From NCBI GenBank assembly GCA_023436515.1, contig JAEZIV010000044.1, positions 1 through 12,564 on the forward strand: a DNA stretch of 12,564 bases. The letters run 5' to 3'. Shown piece after piece: positions 1 to 6,730 of this stretch. Under the pieces are notes generated by a model. The model was not told where the DNA came from. It worked only from the letters and a program-made list of their open reading frames with translations, and ran no database searches. The position numbers and the translations under genes are program-made. Source of the stretch: Bacillota bacterium. Its GTDB lineage: Bacteria; Bacillota; Clostridia; Acetivibrionales; DSM-1351. The stretch's first letter is position 1. Every line of letters begins with the position of its first letter.

Positions 1-137
1 ATGCTGCGCTTTAGCTGACAATATCATATGGGAGATGCTTGTTGTCAAGGGCGTGACCCTGGAGGCACTGCATAATCCTAGGATGGTAATCTGTTTTTCA
101 ATTCCCTACAGTAAATTGACTCAATCAGTCATAGTAT
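1..137. other. Upstream stretch, no gene assigned
   Basis: No gene can be supported. One plus-strand frame is open from base 2 to a TAG at 148-150 and would read ...NIIWEMLVVKGVTLEAL..., with no in-window start and no family I recognise; it could be the tail of a gene that begins outside the window, or chance. The other two plus frames stop within the first 18 bases. A 5-bp inverted repeat TGACT/AGTCA (117-131) followed at some distance by a T run (142-149) is a weak candidate terminator for whatever lies upstream. Confidence 0.2.
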
Positions 138-166
138 TTGCTTTTTTTTAGCATTTATTATATTAT
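138..166 (+). promoter_or_regulatory. Candidate sigma-A promoter of thrC
   Basis: TTGCTT (138-143), a 17-base spacer, and TATTAT (161-166). Transcription would start near 173, leaving a leader of about 70 bases. The spacing is ideal, but both hexamers deviate from consensus and the area is AT-rich, so confidence is moderate. Confidence 0.45.
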
Positions 167-204
167 AAGGTTTAATGAAAATATACTCACTATTCATAGA
201 AGTC

Positions 205-226
205 TGAACCGAGAAAGGAAGGTTCA
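205..226 (+). promoter_or_regulatory. Hairpin just before the thrC ribosome binding site
   Basis: TGAACC (205-210) and GGTTCA (221-226) form a perfect 6-bp stem with a purine-rich 10-base loop containing AGGAA. It ends 6 bases before the AGGAGG of thrC. It might tune translation or mRNA stability. No T-box or known riboswitch motif was recognised in this short leader. Confidence 0.4.
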
Positions 227-243
227 CCTTGCAGGAGGTAAAT

Positions 244-1743
244 ATGTTATATAAAAGTACCAGAGGGAATTGTTCTAATGTTAGTTCGGCTGAAGCGATA
301 AAGAGAGGGCTTGCAGCTGATGGGGGGTTATTTGTACCTGAGAAAATCGTTAAATTTGATAATGAACAAATAATGAAAATGAGTGATATGACATATCAGC
401 AAAGGGCTATAAGCGTTCTTGCTGAATATCTTGATGATTATACCGCAACTGAATTAGCAGAATGCGTTAACCAGGCTTATACCTCGGAAAAGTTTGAGAC
501 TGAGGAAATTGCTCCGCTATACAAGCTGTACGATTCAGTAAATGTGCTTGAGCTGTGGCATGGTCCAACCAGTGCCTTTAAGGATATGGCTCTCCAAATC
601 CTGCCCCATTTTCTTGTAAAAGCCCTTAAAAAAACCGGTGAGAAGGAAGAGATTGTTATTCTTGTTGCCACCTCGGGAGATACCGGAAAAGCTGCACTAG
701 AGGGTTTTAAGGATGTGGCTGGCACAAAAATTATTGTATTCTATCCAAGTGAGGGTGTAAGCCAGATTCAAAAAATGCAGATGGTAACCCAGGAGGGAAG
801 CAATGTATACTCTATAGCGGTAAATGGGAACTTTGACGATGCTCAAAATGGGGTTAAAAGGATTTTCAGTGATGAGGAAGTTGCCGATTTGATGCATGAT
901 AACGGCTATAAGTTTTCTTCGGCAAATTCAATTAACTGGGGCAGACTTGCACCTCAGATTGTATATTATTTTTCCGCGTATGCAGATATGCTTAAGAATA
1001 AGGAAATTGAAGTGGGTGAAAAAATCAACTTCGTAGTTCCTACAGGTAATTTTGGAAATATTCTTGCTGCTTATTATGCAATGCAGATGGGATTACCAGT
1101 CAACAAGCTTATCTGTGCTTCAAATGAAAACAATGTGCTTGCTGATTTTATAAATACAGGGGTTTACGATAGAAACAGAGAGTTTAAGAAGACATTATCT
1201 CCCTCGATGGATATACTAATTTCCAGTAATCTTGAGCGATTGCTTTATCTTGTTACAGACGGTGATTCTCATACTGTAGCTCATTGGATGAACAAGCTTA
1301 AGAATGACGGAGCTTACTCTGTTGATCAGGATACGAGGAAAAAAATTCAGAATGTTTTCTGGGCGGGCTACTCAAACGATTCGGATACATTAAAGACAAT
1401 TGAGAGTGTTTATAAGGAGACTGGTTATGTACTTGATACACATACAGCTGTGGCTGTAGATGTTTATGATAAGTACGTTATTTCAACAAGTGATATAACC
1501 AAGGCAGTAATCGTTTCAACTGCTAGTCCTTTTAAATTCAATGAGAGTGTTGTAAGGGCTATAGCAGGGGAAGAGGCCGTTACAGATAAAACAGAATTTG
1601 AACTGCTTTCTGTGCTTTCAGAAAAGTCGGGGCTGCAAATACCCGTTCCGCTAAAGGAGCTTGATAAAAAGCCTATACTTCACAAGGAGGTATGCGAGCC
1701 TATAGCGATGATTGATAAAGTAAGGGACGCCTTAAATATCTAA
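244..1743 (+). CDS. thrC: Threonine synthase
   Basis: Converts O-phosphohomoserine to threonine and phosphate with pyridoxal phosphate (PLP), the last step of threonine synthesis, in the cytoplasm. The 499-residue product has the normal length for the long clostridial/enterobacterial type. Visible motifs: N-terminal MLYKSTRG; GPTSAFKDMAL with the PLP-binding lysine at K113; TSGDTGKAA around 143-151; PTGNFGN at 266-272, the phosphate-of-PLP loop. The frame is open from a TTG at 229, but AGGAGG at 233-238 lies five bases before the ATG at 244, and MLYKSTRG is the family's usual N-terminus, so 244 is chosen. It has its own promoter and terminator and is therefore probably transcribed separately from the hom unit that follows. 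thrB, often adjacent, is absent here. Confidence 0.97.
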   Translation: MLYKSTRGNCSNVSSAEAIKRGLAADGGLFVPEKIVKFDNEQIMKMSDMTYQQRAISVLAEYLDDYTATELAECVNQAYTSEKFETEEIAPLYKLYDSVNVLELWHGPTSAFKDMALQILPHFLVKALKKTGEKEEIVILVATSGDTGKAALEGFKDVAGTKIIVFYPSEGVSQIQKMQMVTQEGSNVYSIAVNGNFDDAQNGVKRIFSDEEVADLMHDNGYKFSSANSINWGRLAPQIVYYFSAYADMLKNKEIEVGEKINFVVPTGNFGNILAAYYAMQMGLPVNKLICASNENNVLADFINTGVYDRNREFKKTLSPSMDILISSNLERLLYLVTDGDSHTVAHWMNKLKNDGAYSVDQDTRKKIQNVFWAGYSNDSDTLKTIESVYKETGYVLDTHTAVAVDVYDKYVISTSDITKAVIVSTASPFKFNESVVRAIAGEEAVTDKTEFELLSVLSEKSGLQIPVPLKELDKKPILHKEVCEPIAMIDKVRDALNI

Positions 1744-1783
1744 CATTTCAGAATCGAGATTCAAAAATTTAAAAGCATTATTC

Positions 1784-1820
1784 AAGGAGTATCGATCAAC
1801 TAGATTTATACTCCTTTTTA
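1784..1820 (+). terminator. Intrinsic terminator after thrC
   Basis: AAGGAGTAT (1784-1792) pairs perfectly with ATACTCCTT (1808-1816), loop 15 bases, running into TTTTTA. It starts 41 bases after the thrC stop and separates thrC from the regulator-hom unit. Confidence 0.75.
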
Positions 1821-1822
1821 TA

Positions 1823-1851
1823 TTGCAAAAATGATAAAATTGTGCTAATAT
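1823..1851 (+). promoter_or_regulatory. Promoter of the HTH-ACT regulator/hom unit
   Basis: TTGCAA (1823-1828), 17-base spacer, TAATAT (1846-1851) with an extended TG at 1843-1844. It sits directly after the thrC terminator. Transcription would start near 1858, downstream of the in-frame GTG at 1842, which supports the internal ATG at 1899 as the real start of the next gene. Confidence 0.65.
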
Positions 1852-1871
1852 TACACCAAGCAAACACAATT
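1838..1871. promoter_or_regulatory. Inverted repeat over the -10 and start site: possible operator
   Basis: AATTGTG (1838-1844) and CACAATT (1865-1871) form a perfect 7-bp inverted repeat, half-site centres 27 bp apart, spanning the -10 box and predicted transcription start. The right arm extends into the palindrome ACAATTGT (1866-1873). The position fits an operator, perhaps for the adjacent HTH-ACT regulator itself; assignment of the binding protein is inference. Confidence 0.35.
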
Positions 1872-1898
1872 GTACGCATTGGGTGGACAGGAGGACAT

Positions 1899-2339
1899 AT
1901 GAATCAGGAATCGGTGTTTTTTTTAGTTGATTCTGTAATATTGCCTGAGGTTTTTGCTAAAGTTATAGAGGTAAAGAAAATTCTCAGTTCTGGCAGAATT
2001 AAAACCGTAAATGATGCTGTAAAGGAAGTGGGGATTAGCAGAAGTGCTTTTTATAAGTACAAGGATTATGTTTTTCCCTTTTATGAAACCTCAAGAGGCA
2101 AGGTAATTACTTTGTTCTTTGTTGTTGAAGACTTCTCGGGAATACTTTCGAGTATTATAAATAAAATTGCTGTCGCAAATGCGAATATTTTAACCATAAA
2201 TCAGAACATTCCTATTAATGGTCTGGCTGATGTGACCATATCCATTGAAACCTTTGAAATGAAAGAGGATATTCAGAATATGATGGGAGAAATAAGCAAT
2301 ATCGAGGGAGTAAGAAGATGCGAGATACTAGCGAGATAA
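1899..2339 (+). CDS. HTH-ACT domain protein (PheB/ThrR, UPF0735 type)
   Basis: A 146-residue protein. Residues about 35-57 (TVNDAVKEVGISRSAFYKYK) read as a helix-turn-helix; residues about 68-143 form an ACT domain of the kind that binds amino acids. The family is the small PheB-like ACT proteins; from memory, the Bacillus subtilis relative has been described as ThrR, a repressor of the hom-thrC-thrB operon. Start: AGGAGG at 1889-1894 precedes the ATG at 1899; the longer open frame begins before the predicted transcription start. It lies directly upstream of hom and after thrC, so control of threonine synthesis is the likely role. Which amino acid it binds cannot be read from the sequence. 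An inverted repeat in its own promoter suggests autoregulation. Confidence 0.85.
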   Translation: MNQESVFFLVDSVILPEVFAKVIEVKKILSSGRIKTVNDAVKEVGISRSAFYKYKDYVFPFYETSRGKVITLFFVVEDFSGILSSIINKIAVANANILTINQNIPINGLADVTISIETFEMKEDIQNMMGEISNIEGVRRCEILAR

Positions 2340-2500
2340 GTAACTGAGGATAAGGATTCAGTCAAGATTGATTACTTGTATATCCGCTATTACCATTTTA
2401 TGTGGTCATTGAATTAGAAAGAAAATATATTATTAGATTAAGGAGGTACCGAGCTCACGTCATTTTATCTCATTTCGAAATGCGGGGCATGGGCATGACT
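2340..2500 (+). promoter_or_regulatory. Long leader of hom with a misplaced Shine-Dalgarno
   Basis: This 161-base gap holds a perfect AGGAGGT at 2441-2447, yet no ATG, GTG or TTG follows within 30 bases in the hom frame. In-frame ATGs occur only at 2480, 2489, 2495 and 2501. Between lie the palindrome CATTTCGAAATG (2471-2482) and an enclosing pair GTCAT (2459-2463)/ATGAC (2495-2499). If that stem folds, the distance from the Shine-Dalgarno to the ATG at 2501 shrinks from 53 to about 12 bases. No convincing separate promoter was found; a 5-bp ACTGA/TCAGT hairpin sits at 2343-2362. Confidence 0.4.
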
Positions 2501-3751
2501 ATGATAAACGTTGCGATTTTAGGATATGGAGTTGTTGGCTCAGGTGTAGCTGAGGTAATTAGAAAAAATAGTGATAGTATTGCGAAAAGAGCCGGGAAGG
2601 AAATAAGGGTAAAGTGGATACTTGATGTTCTTGATTTTCCCGATAGCCCGGATAAGGACGTTCTTACAAAAAACGCTGATGATGTGTTTAATGATAAGGA
2701 AGTTGATATTATAGTAGAAACCATCGGAGGAGCAAGAATTGCAGCACAGTTTACAAAAAGGGCACTTGAAGCAGGTAAAAGTGTTGTTACCTCAAACAAG
2801 GAGCTGGTTGCTTCACAGGGACCTGAGCTGCTTAAGCTGGCCATGGAAAAGGGAGTAAGCTATTTGTTTGAGGCAAGTGTAGGAGGGGGAATACCAATAA
2901 TCCGCCCGCTGAATCAATGCCTTGCAGCAAACGAGATAAAAGGCATAACAGGCATATTGAATGGAACAACAAATTATATACTAACCAAAATGAAAAAGGA
3001 AGGGAAGAGCTTTGAGGAAGCCTTGAAGGAAGCGCAACAGAAGGGCTATGCAGAACAGAACCCTACAGCTGATATAGAAGGACACGATACCTGCAGAAAG
3101 CTGGCCATACTATCCTCCATCGCCTTTAATGAGTTTGTTGATTTTTCAAATATATATACTGAAGGTATTACAAAGGTAACAACAGCCGATATGAAATATG
3201 CCGAAGCCTTGAACAGCTCCATAAAGCTTGTAGCAATAAGCAAGAAGAAGGGGGATAGGGTGTTTGCTCGTGTGAGTCCTGCAATAATATCAAAGGATCA
3301 CCCCTTGGCCAATGTAGAGGATGTCTTCAATGCTATAGTAGTAAAGGGAGATGCAATAGGCGACGCAATGTTCTACGGAAGAGGGGCGGGTAAGCTTCCT
3401 ACTGCTAGTGCCGTAGTAGCCGATGTTATTGATATCGCCAAGCATCCCGGCTTCCAGGGCGGAAGTGCTTGGGTAAGAACAAATGAAAACAACGTTATTT
3501 CCATAGATGAGTGCTCTGCAAGATTTCTTGTAAGGGTGGCTACAGAAAAGGCTTCTGAGGCAAAGGCAGATATATTGGCTTTATTTGGTGAGGTTGAGTT
3601 CATTGACTTAGGCTCAAAGGTTCAGAGAGTTGAAGTAGCCTTTATCACACCGGTTCATACTGAGAAGGAGCTGTTTGAAAAGCTTACAAAGCTAAAAAAT
3701 ATGAGTTCCGTCTCGGATATAGCGAATAGCATTAGGATAGAAGAAGATTAA
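2501..3751 (+). CDS. hom: Homoserine dehydrogenase
   Basis: Reduces aspartate semialdehyde to homoserine with NAD(P)H, the branch point to threonine and methionine. With the start at 2501 the product has 416 residues, normal for monofunctional Hom with a C-terminal ACT domain. Motifs: GYGVVGSG nucleotide-binding loop at 8-15; TSNKELVA; EASVGGGIPII; GILNGTTNYIL; and the family signature from about residue 178, AQQKGYAEQNPTADIEGHD followed by TCRK, with the catalytic Asp/Lys region. The last 80 or so residues form an ACT domain, the usual site of threonine feedback inhibition. The frame is open from GTG 2402, but homology of MINVAILGYGVVGSG to family N-termini favours ATG 2501; 2480, 2489 and 2495 are alternatives. 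Likely co-transcribed with the HTH-ACT regulator upstream and the ECF component 17 bases downstream. Confidence 0.95.
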   Translation: MINVAILGYGVVGSGVAEVIRKNSDSIAKRAGKEIRVKWILDVLDFPDSPDKDVLTKNADDVFNDKEVDIIVETIGGARIAAQFTKRALEAGKSVVTSNKELVASQGPELLKLAMEKGVSYLFEASVGGGIPIIRPLNQCLAANEIKGITGILNGTTNYILTKMKKEGKSFEEALKEAQQKGYAEQNPTADIEGHDTCRKLAILSSIAFNEFVDFSNIYTEGITKVTTADMKYAEALNSSIKLVAISKKKGDRVFARVSPAIISKDHPLANVEDVFNAIVVKGDAIGDAMFYGRGAGKLPTASAVVADVIDIAKHPGFQGGSAWVRTNENNVISIDECSARFLVRVATEKASEAKADILALFGEVEFIDLGSKVQRVEVAFITPVHTEKELFEKLTKLKNMSSVSDIANSIRIEED

Positions 3752-3768
3752 CGAATAGAGGTAATAAA

Positions 3769-4317
3769 ATGAAAGTTAATATAAGAAAAATTGTCTTGAC
3801 CTCTTTAATGATTGCTCTTGTATTTGTAATAACGTACCTTCCTTTTTTGCATATACCTAGTCCCGTACCACCCGGCTATTTCAATATAGGAGATGCTGTT
3901 ATCATGATAGCCGCCATACTGCTGGGTAGAAGGGCGGGAATGTTGGCGGGAGCCTTCGGGGCAGCACTTGCCGACCTGGCCTTCGGAGCATTTATCTTTG
4001 TTCCAATAACCTTTGTAGTAAAGGGTATTGAAGGATATGTTGTAGGTGCTATTGCACATAGAAAAAAGGGACAGAAAGCAAATAATAGCAGGAGAGTTAT
4101 TGCTGTGGCAGTAGGTGCTTTAATCATCGTAGCCGGATATTTTTTACTGGAACTTACCTTCTACAGAATGATTGATAATACATTGGCAGTTGCGGCAATA
4201 ATATCTGAAATACCCGGAAACCTTGTTCAGGGTGGTGTAAGCGCGGTGATAGCATATATATTTATTGCAATCCTTGACAAAACAAAGGTGTTTAAAAAGT
4301 TCAAACAAGAAATATAG
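3769..4317 (+). CDS. ECF transporter S component, substrate unknown
   Basis: A 182-residue, strongly hydrophobic protein with about six membrane segments (roughly 7-27, 38-53, 56-73, 75-96, 108-130, 150-170). The stretch GYFNIGDAVIMIAAILLGRR followed by a glycine/alanine-rich helix and VVKGIEGYVVGAI is typical of substrate-binding (S) components of energy-coupling factor importers in the riboflavin/HmpT/PdxU-like group. Such proteins give specificity and use ATPases and a T protein encoded elsewhere. The ATG at 3769 follows GAGG at 3758-3761 and lies 17 bases after hom, so it is probably in the same operon. Substrate is not readable; a pathway-linked guess would be vitamin B6 for PLP-dependent ThrC, or an amino acid, but neither is shown. 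A positively charged C-terminal tail (KVFKKFK) fits a cytoplasmic end. Confidence 0.85.
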   Translation: MKVNIRKIVLTSLMIALVFVITYLPFLHIPSPVPPGYFNIGDAVIMIAAILLGRRAGMLAGAFGAALADLAFGAFIFVPITFVVKGIEGYVVGAIAHRKKGQKANNSRRVIAVAVGALIIVAGYFLLELTFYRMIDNTLAVAAIISEIPGNLVQGGVSAVIAYIFIAILDKTKVFKKFKQEI

Positions 4318-4319
4318 AT

Positions 4320-4337
4320 TGCGCCATACTTGGCGCA
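4320..4337. terminator. First of two tandem hairpins after the ECF gene
   Basis: TGCGCCA (4320-4326) pairs with TGGCGCA (4331-4337), loop TACT: a tight GC-rich 7-bp stem starting 3 bases after the stop codon. It lacks a T run, so it may act as an RNA 3'-end stabiliser or pause site in front of the true terminator. Confidence 0.5.
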
Positions 4338-4343
4338 CTTGGT

Positions 4344-4386
4344 AAAAGCCAGCTTGGTAAAGAGCTGGCTTTTGGCTTAATTTTTT
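4344..4386. terminator. Bidirectional intrinsic terminator between convergent genes
   Basis: AAAAGCCAGCT (4344-4354) pairs perfectly with AGCTGGCTTTT (4363-4373), 11 bp, 8-base loop. On the plus strand T runs follow (TTTT, then TTTTTT at 4381-4386); on the minus strand the A tract reads as TTTT, right after the stop of the convergent gene. It probably ends transcription from both sides. Confidence 0.8.
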
Positions 4387-5789
4387 ATAACATCGTTATC
4401 GATCTCACAGGCATCAGGCGTAACCAGCCTGACTACATACTCGGTTGAAGCATTAAGTTGGTTATTATCAATTTCAATAATCTGCAGGCCTGTTCTGGAG
4501 GGAGTCCCCTTTACTATAATATTGTTTTCATTAAATCCCACCGACTGAACATTGAAGTTCTGAACAGCTATGCCTAGTTTAGTCTTGTCTACTCCCGGGA
4601 ACTTCCCGAAGTAGCCCAGCTCCCCAAGGAGGTCTGAGGCAACCTCTCTGTCAGAGGGTAAGGAATAGACTTTCTTCATGTTTAGGTACATTTTTCTCGG
4701 AATATAGCACCAGCCCCTGTCATTGTAGTGCTCCTTCCACTGAGGATGAAATACCGGACTGACATATTTTTTATTATTATATATATATGAAAAATTAACA
4801 GCCTTGAGGTTATTTAAAGCATCCTCCAGATCGATTAGGTTATTGAGGCTCTCAGCCGTCTCATAAGTACCGTTTGGTATGAAATAGATGGGCTTAGTGG
4901 AATCAGAAACAAAGTTGGTTAGCTCCTTTTTAAGTAAAGCATTTTGCTGACCTATTTCCATTGATGATAGGTCAGTTTCGTTATATGAGCTTTCTGTATA
5001 AGATTCATGGACAGGACCGTAATCTTCTATTCTATTTGAATCCTTTGAAAAAGGTAGAGTTTGATAATCCAGTTCGTTTCCCCCCGGTGTACAAAGGTAG
5101 ACAGATATGTTTCCGTTTTCATTTATGTTTGCACGTACATCCTCCAGCTTGATTGAAATTATTTGAACTCCTTTTTTAACCGGCTTGCCTGAAATAGCTA
5201 TTTTATTATCCAACTGTGTCACATTGTCAATATCGAGGTTGTAAATCAAAAAGTTTAGATAATTCTGATTATCTATTGTGATATTTGGATAAAAGCCCAA
5301 CTGACCTTCTATATCAAAAACCTTCCCTGCACCACCGGTATAAGTAAATAAGCTGTGCCTGGCAGCTATAATCTTGCTGGGAAGGTACAGCCAGCCCTGA
5401 TAAAAGGATTGCTTCCATAGATTGGTATATATGGGCCTTAAATATTCATCATCTGAATAAATAAAAAGATACCCCAGATTCTTACCCTTTTCTATTATTT
5501 CAGCGACTGAGCTTTGCTCCTTTTCGACAGTTTTGCTGTCGACTATCCCTCTGGTTGTACTCTCATATAATATATTGTTTTCGGCGGGCAAAATGCTCGA
5601 CAATATATCCTTTAAGTGTTGGTTCTCATTTTCGGGAGACATGACTCTACTAACTTGCGAACTATTTGCTTCAATATTTTTTGGAAAATCAAGTCCTGCA
5701 ATGAAAAATGCCGAAAATATAATAAAAGCAATAGCTCCAAGGCAAATAATCAGCTTCTGTTTGTTTGTTATTATTACTAAACCATTCAT
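4377..5789 (-). CDS. Membrane-anchored protein with two copies of an unrecognised domain
   Basis: Family not recognised. The 470-residue product has a short cytoplasmic N-terminus, one membrane helix (about 12-33) with no clear cleavage site, and an extracytoplasmic remainder. That part is an internal duplication: residues about 68-241 and 298-464 share LWKQSFYQGWLYLP / QWKEHYNDRGWCYIP, GQLGFY / GELGYF, ISGKPVKKGVQIISI / VKGTPSRTGLQIIEI and YLCTPGGNELD / RLVTPDACEID in the same order. A linker of about 55 residues rich in Ser, Glu and Tyr joins them. Start: GAGGG (5795-5799) precedes the ATG at 5787-5789 by five bases; an upstream in-frame ATG at 5808-5810 lacks a ribosome binding site. Conserved Trp and Gly-Lys/Thr-Pro motifs suggest a beta-rich binding module, but no function can be assigned. 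It is monocistronic, between a divergent promoter and a shared terminator. Confidence 0.8.
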   Translation of the reverse strand: MNGLVIITNKQKLIICLGAIAFIIFSAFFIAGLDFPKNIEANSSQVSRVMSPENENQHLKDILSSILPAENNILYESTTRGIVDSKTVEKEQSSVAEIIEKGKNLGYLFIYSDDEYLRPIYTNLWKQSFYQGWLYLPSKIIAARHSLFTYTGGAGKVFDIEGQLGFYPNITIDNQNYLNFLIYNLDIDNVTQLDNKIAISGKPVKKGVQIISIKLEDVRANINENGNISVYLCTPGGNELDYQTLPFSKDSNRIEDYGPVHESYTESSYNETDLSSMEIGQQNALLKKELTNFVSDSTKPIYFIPNGTYETAESLNNLIDLEDALNNLKAVNFSYIYNNKKYVSPVFHPQWKEHYNDRGWCYIPRKMYLNMKKVYSLPSDREVASDLLGELGYFGKFPGVDKTKLGIAVQNFNVQSVGFNENNIIVKGTPSRTGLQIIEIDNNQLNASTEYVVRLVTPDACEIDNDVIKN

Positions 5790-5836
5790 ATAATCCCTCA
5801 CTAAACACATATCTTATAAGCAATAATTATGATAAT

Positions 5837-5865
5837 AAATTACAGTACGTTATATTTGTATTCAA
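5837..5865 (-). promoter_or_regulatory. Candidate promoter of the duplicated-domain gene
   Basis: Read on the minus strand: TTGAAT (5865-5860), 17-base spacer, TAATTT (5842-5837) preceded by TG at 5844-5843. It lies about 45 bp from the divergent yerC promoter -35. Hexamers are imperfect in an AT-rich region. Confidence 0.35.
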
Positions 5866-5910
5866 TTCAGGTTTAGTATAGAATTGGAAAATGGTATTGG
5901 TTTGTCTACC

Positions 5911-5939
5911 TTGACTGATTAATAAAAAGCTGTTATTGT
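5911..5939 (+). promoter_or_regulatory. Promoter of yerC and possibly the secA unit
   Basis: TTGACT (5911-5916), 17-base spacer, TATTGT (5934-5939) with an extended TG at 5931-5932. The best sigma-A match in this intergenic region. An in-frame TTG at 5936 lies inside the -10 box, which rules it out as the start of the next gene. Confidence 0.65.
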
Positions 5940-5998
5940 ATTCTCTAGAAGGTAAATCACATATAAAACATAGAATAACTGTTAGGAGTTTGTCATTT

Positions 5999-6310
5999 AT
6001 GAATTCCAAGTTGAGAGATGAACATACAGATAGCCTGTTTGATGCTATACTACTTTTAAATAATAGGGAAGAGTGTTACAGTTTTTTTGAAGATTTGTGT
6101 ACAATTGCGGAGATTAAGGCATTGGCCCAAAGGCTTGAGGTTGCAAAAATGCTTCGTGATAAAAAAACTTACACCGATATATGTGATGAGACAGGTGCCA
6201 GCACTGCTACTATCAGCAGAGTAAACAGATGTCTTGTCTATGGTGCTGACGGGTACAATCTGGTTCTGGACAGACTGCAGGAGAAGAAAGACGAGAATAT
6301 AGAAAGATAG
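5999..6310 (+). CDS. yerC: YerC/YecD family TrpR-like DNA-binding protein
   Basis: A 103-residue, nearly all-helical protein of the Trp-repressor superfamily, the length usual for YerC. The core ALAQRLEVAKMLRDKKTY (41-58) plus TDICDETGASTATISRVNRC (59-78) is the TrpR-type helix-turn-helix; the remainder forms the dimerising helices. The family's regulatory targets are poorly known, and despite the fold there is no evidence here that tryptophan is its ligand. Start: AGGAG (5984-5988) lies 10 bases before the ATG at 5999. The gene following starts 9 bases after its stop, so the two are likely co-transcribed and maybe translationally coupled. Confidence 0.9.
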   Translation: MNSKLRDEHTDSLFDAILLLNNREECYSFFEDLCTIAEIKALAQRLEVAKMLRDKKTYTDICDETGASTATISRVNRCLVYGADGYNLVLDRLQEKKDENIER

Positions 6311-6319
6311 GTAAGATGA

Positions 6320-6730
6320 ATGTTAAAGAAATTTTTTCTAAGCATAATAATTTTATCTGCCTTGGCCTCTGAAGGAGGGGCTTATTTTTCTGCGGGCTTG
6401 ATTGACTATTACCTTTTAAATTTCTCTAGGCTTGATGCGATACAGGACAGACTATTGTCTGAGCCTGCTGTCGATTCTGAGGAGCTCTCCGGAGCGCATG
6501 CGCTGAGAAAAGCCACCCCTGCTGCGTTCTACAAGATTATTTCACAAAAGGCTATTGAGCTTAAGGATTATACAAAGCATAATTTCTCAGGATATACGGC
6601 TATACCTCCATTTACTGCGGGGTTAGCTTTTATTGTTGTTTTTTATATTTTGATTAATATAGAGAAACCCCGAAGTACAAAGCAATTTCTGTTTGCTTTT
6701 TCCGATTCTTCACCTCCTGCTTTCTGCTGA
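6320..6730 (+). CDS. Small secreted/membrane protein upstream of secA; candidate secA leader
   Basis: Family not recognised. The 136-residue product has a positively charged start (MLKK) and a hydrophobic, signal-like segment (5-17, then a small-residue region to 26), a charged middle, and a second membrane helix at about 97-113 (FTAGLAFIVVFYILINI) followed by KPR and a tail ending SDSSPPAFC. Only a weak ribosome binding site (AGGT, 6309-6312) precedes the ATG; translation may depend on yerC, whose stop is 9 bases upstream. Its final codons TCA-CCT-CCT contain a perfect complement of the secA Shine-Dalgarno sequence 143 bases downstream. Together with the signal-like N-terminus and the position directly before secA, this suggests a SecM-like monitor of protein export. 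No sequence match to the SecM arrest motif is visible; the role is inference. Confidence 0.7.
   Translation: MLKKFFLSIIILSALASEGGAYFSAGLIDYYLLNFSRLDAIQDRLLSEPAVDSEELSGAHALRKATPAAFYKIISQKAIELKDYTKHNFSGYTAIPPFTAGLAFIVVFYILINIEKPRSTKQFLFAFSDSSPPAFC

Noticed and set aside
167..243. T-box or threonine riboswitch in the thrC leader.
   Set aside because: The leader is too short and lacks the T-box sequence; only one small hairpin is present.
2399..2416. Mini-frame MWSLN before hom as a leader peptide.
   Set aside because: No ribosome binding site, no run of regulatory codons such as threonine, and no attenuator hairpin follows.
2445..2456. GGTACCGAGCTC equals the KpnI-SacI stretch of the common cloning polylinker.
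   Set aside because: Only 12 bases match, flanking bases do not continue the polylinker, and the first half belongs to an AGGAGGT site. Coincidence is likely, though it adds some doubt about this spot.
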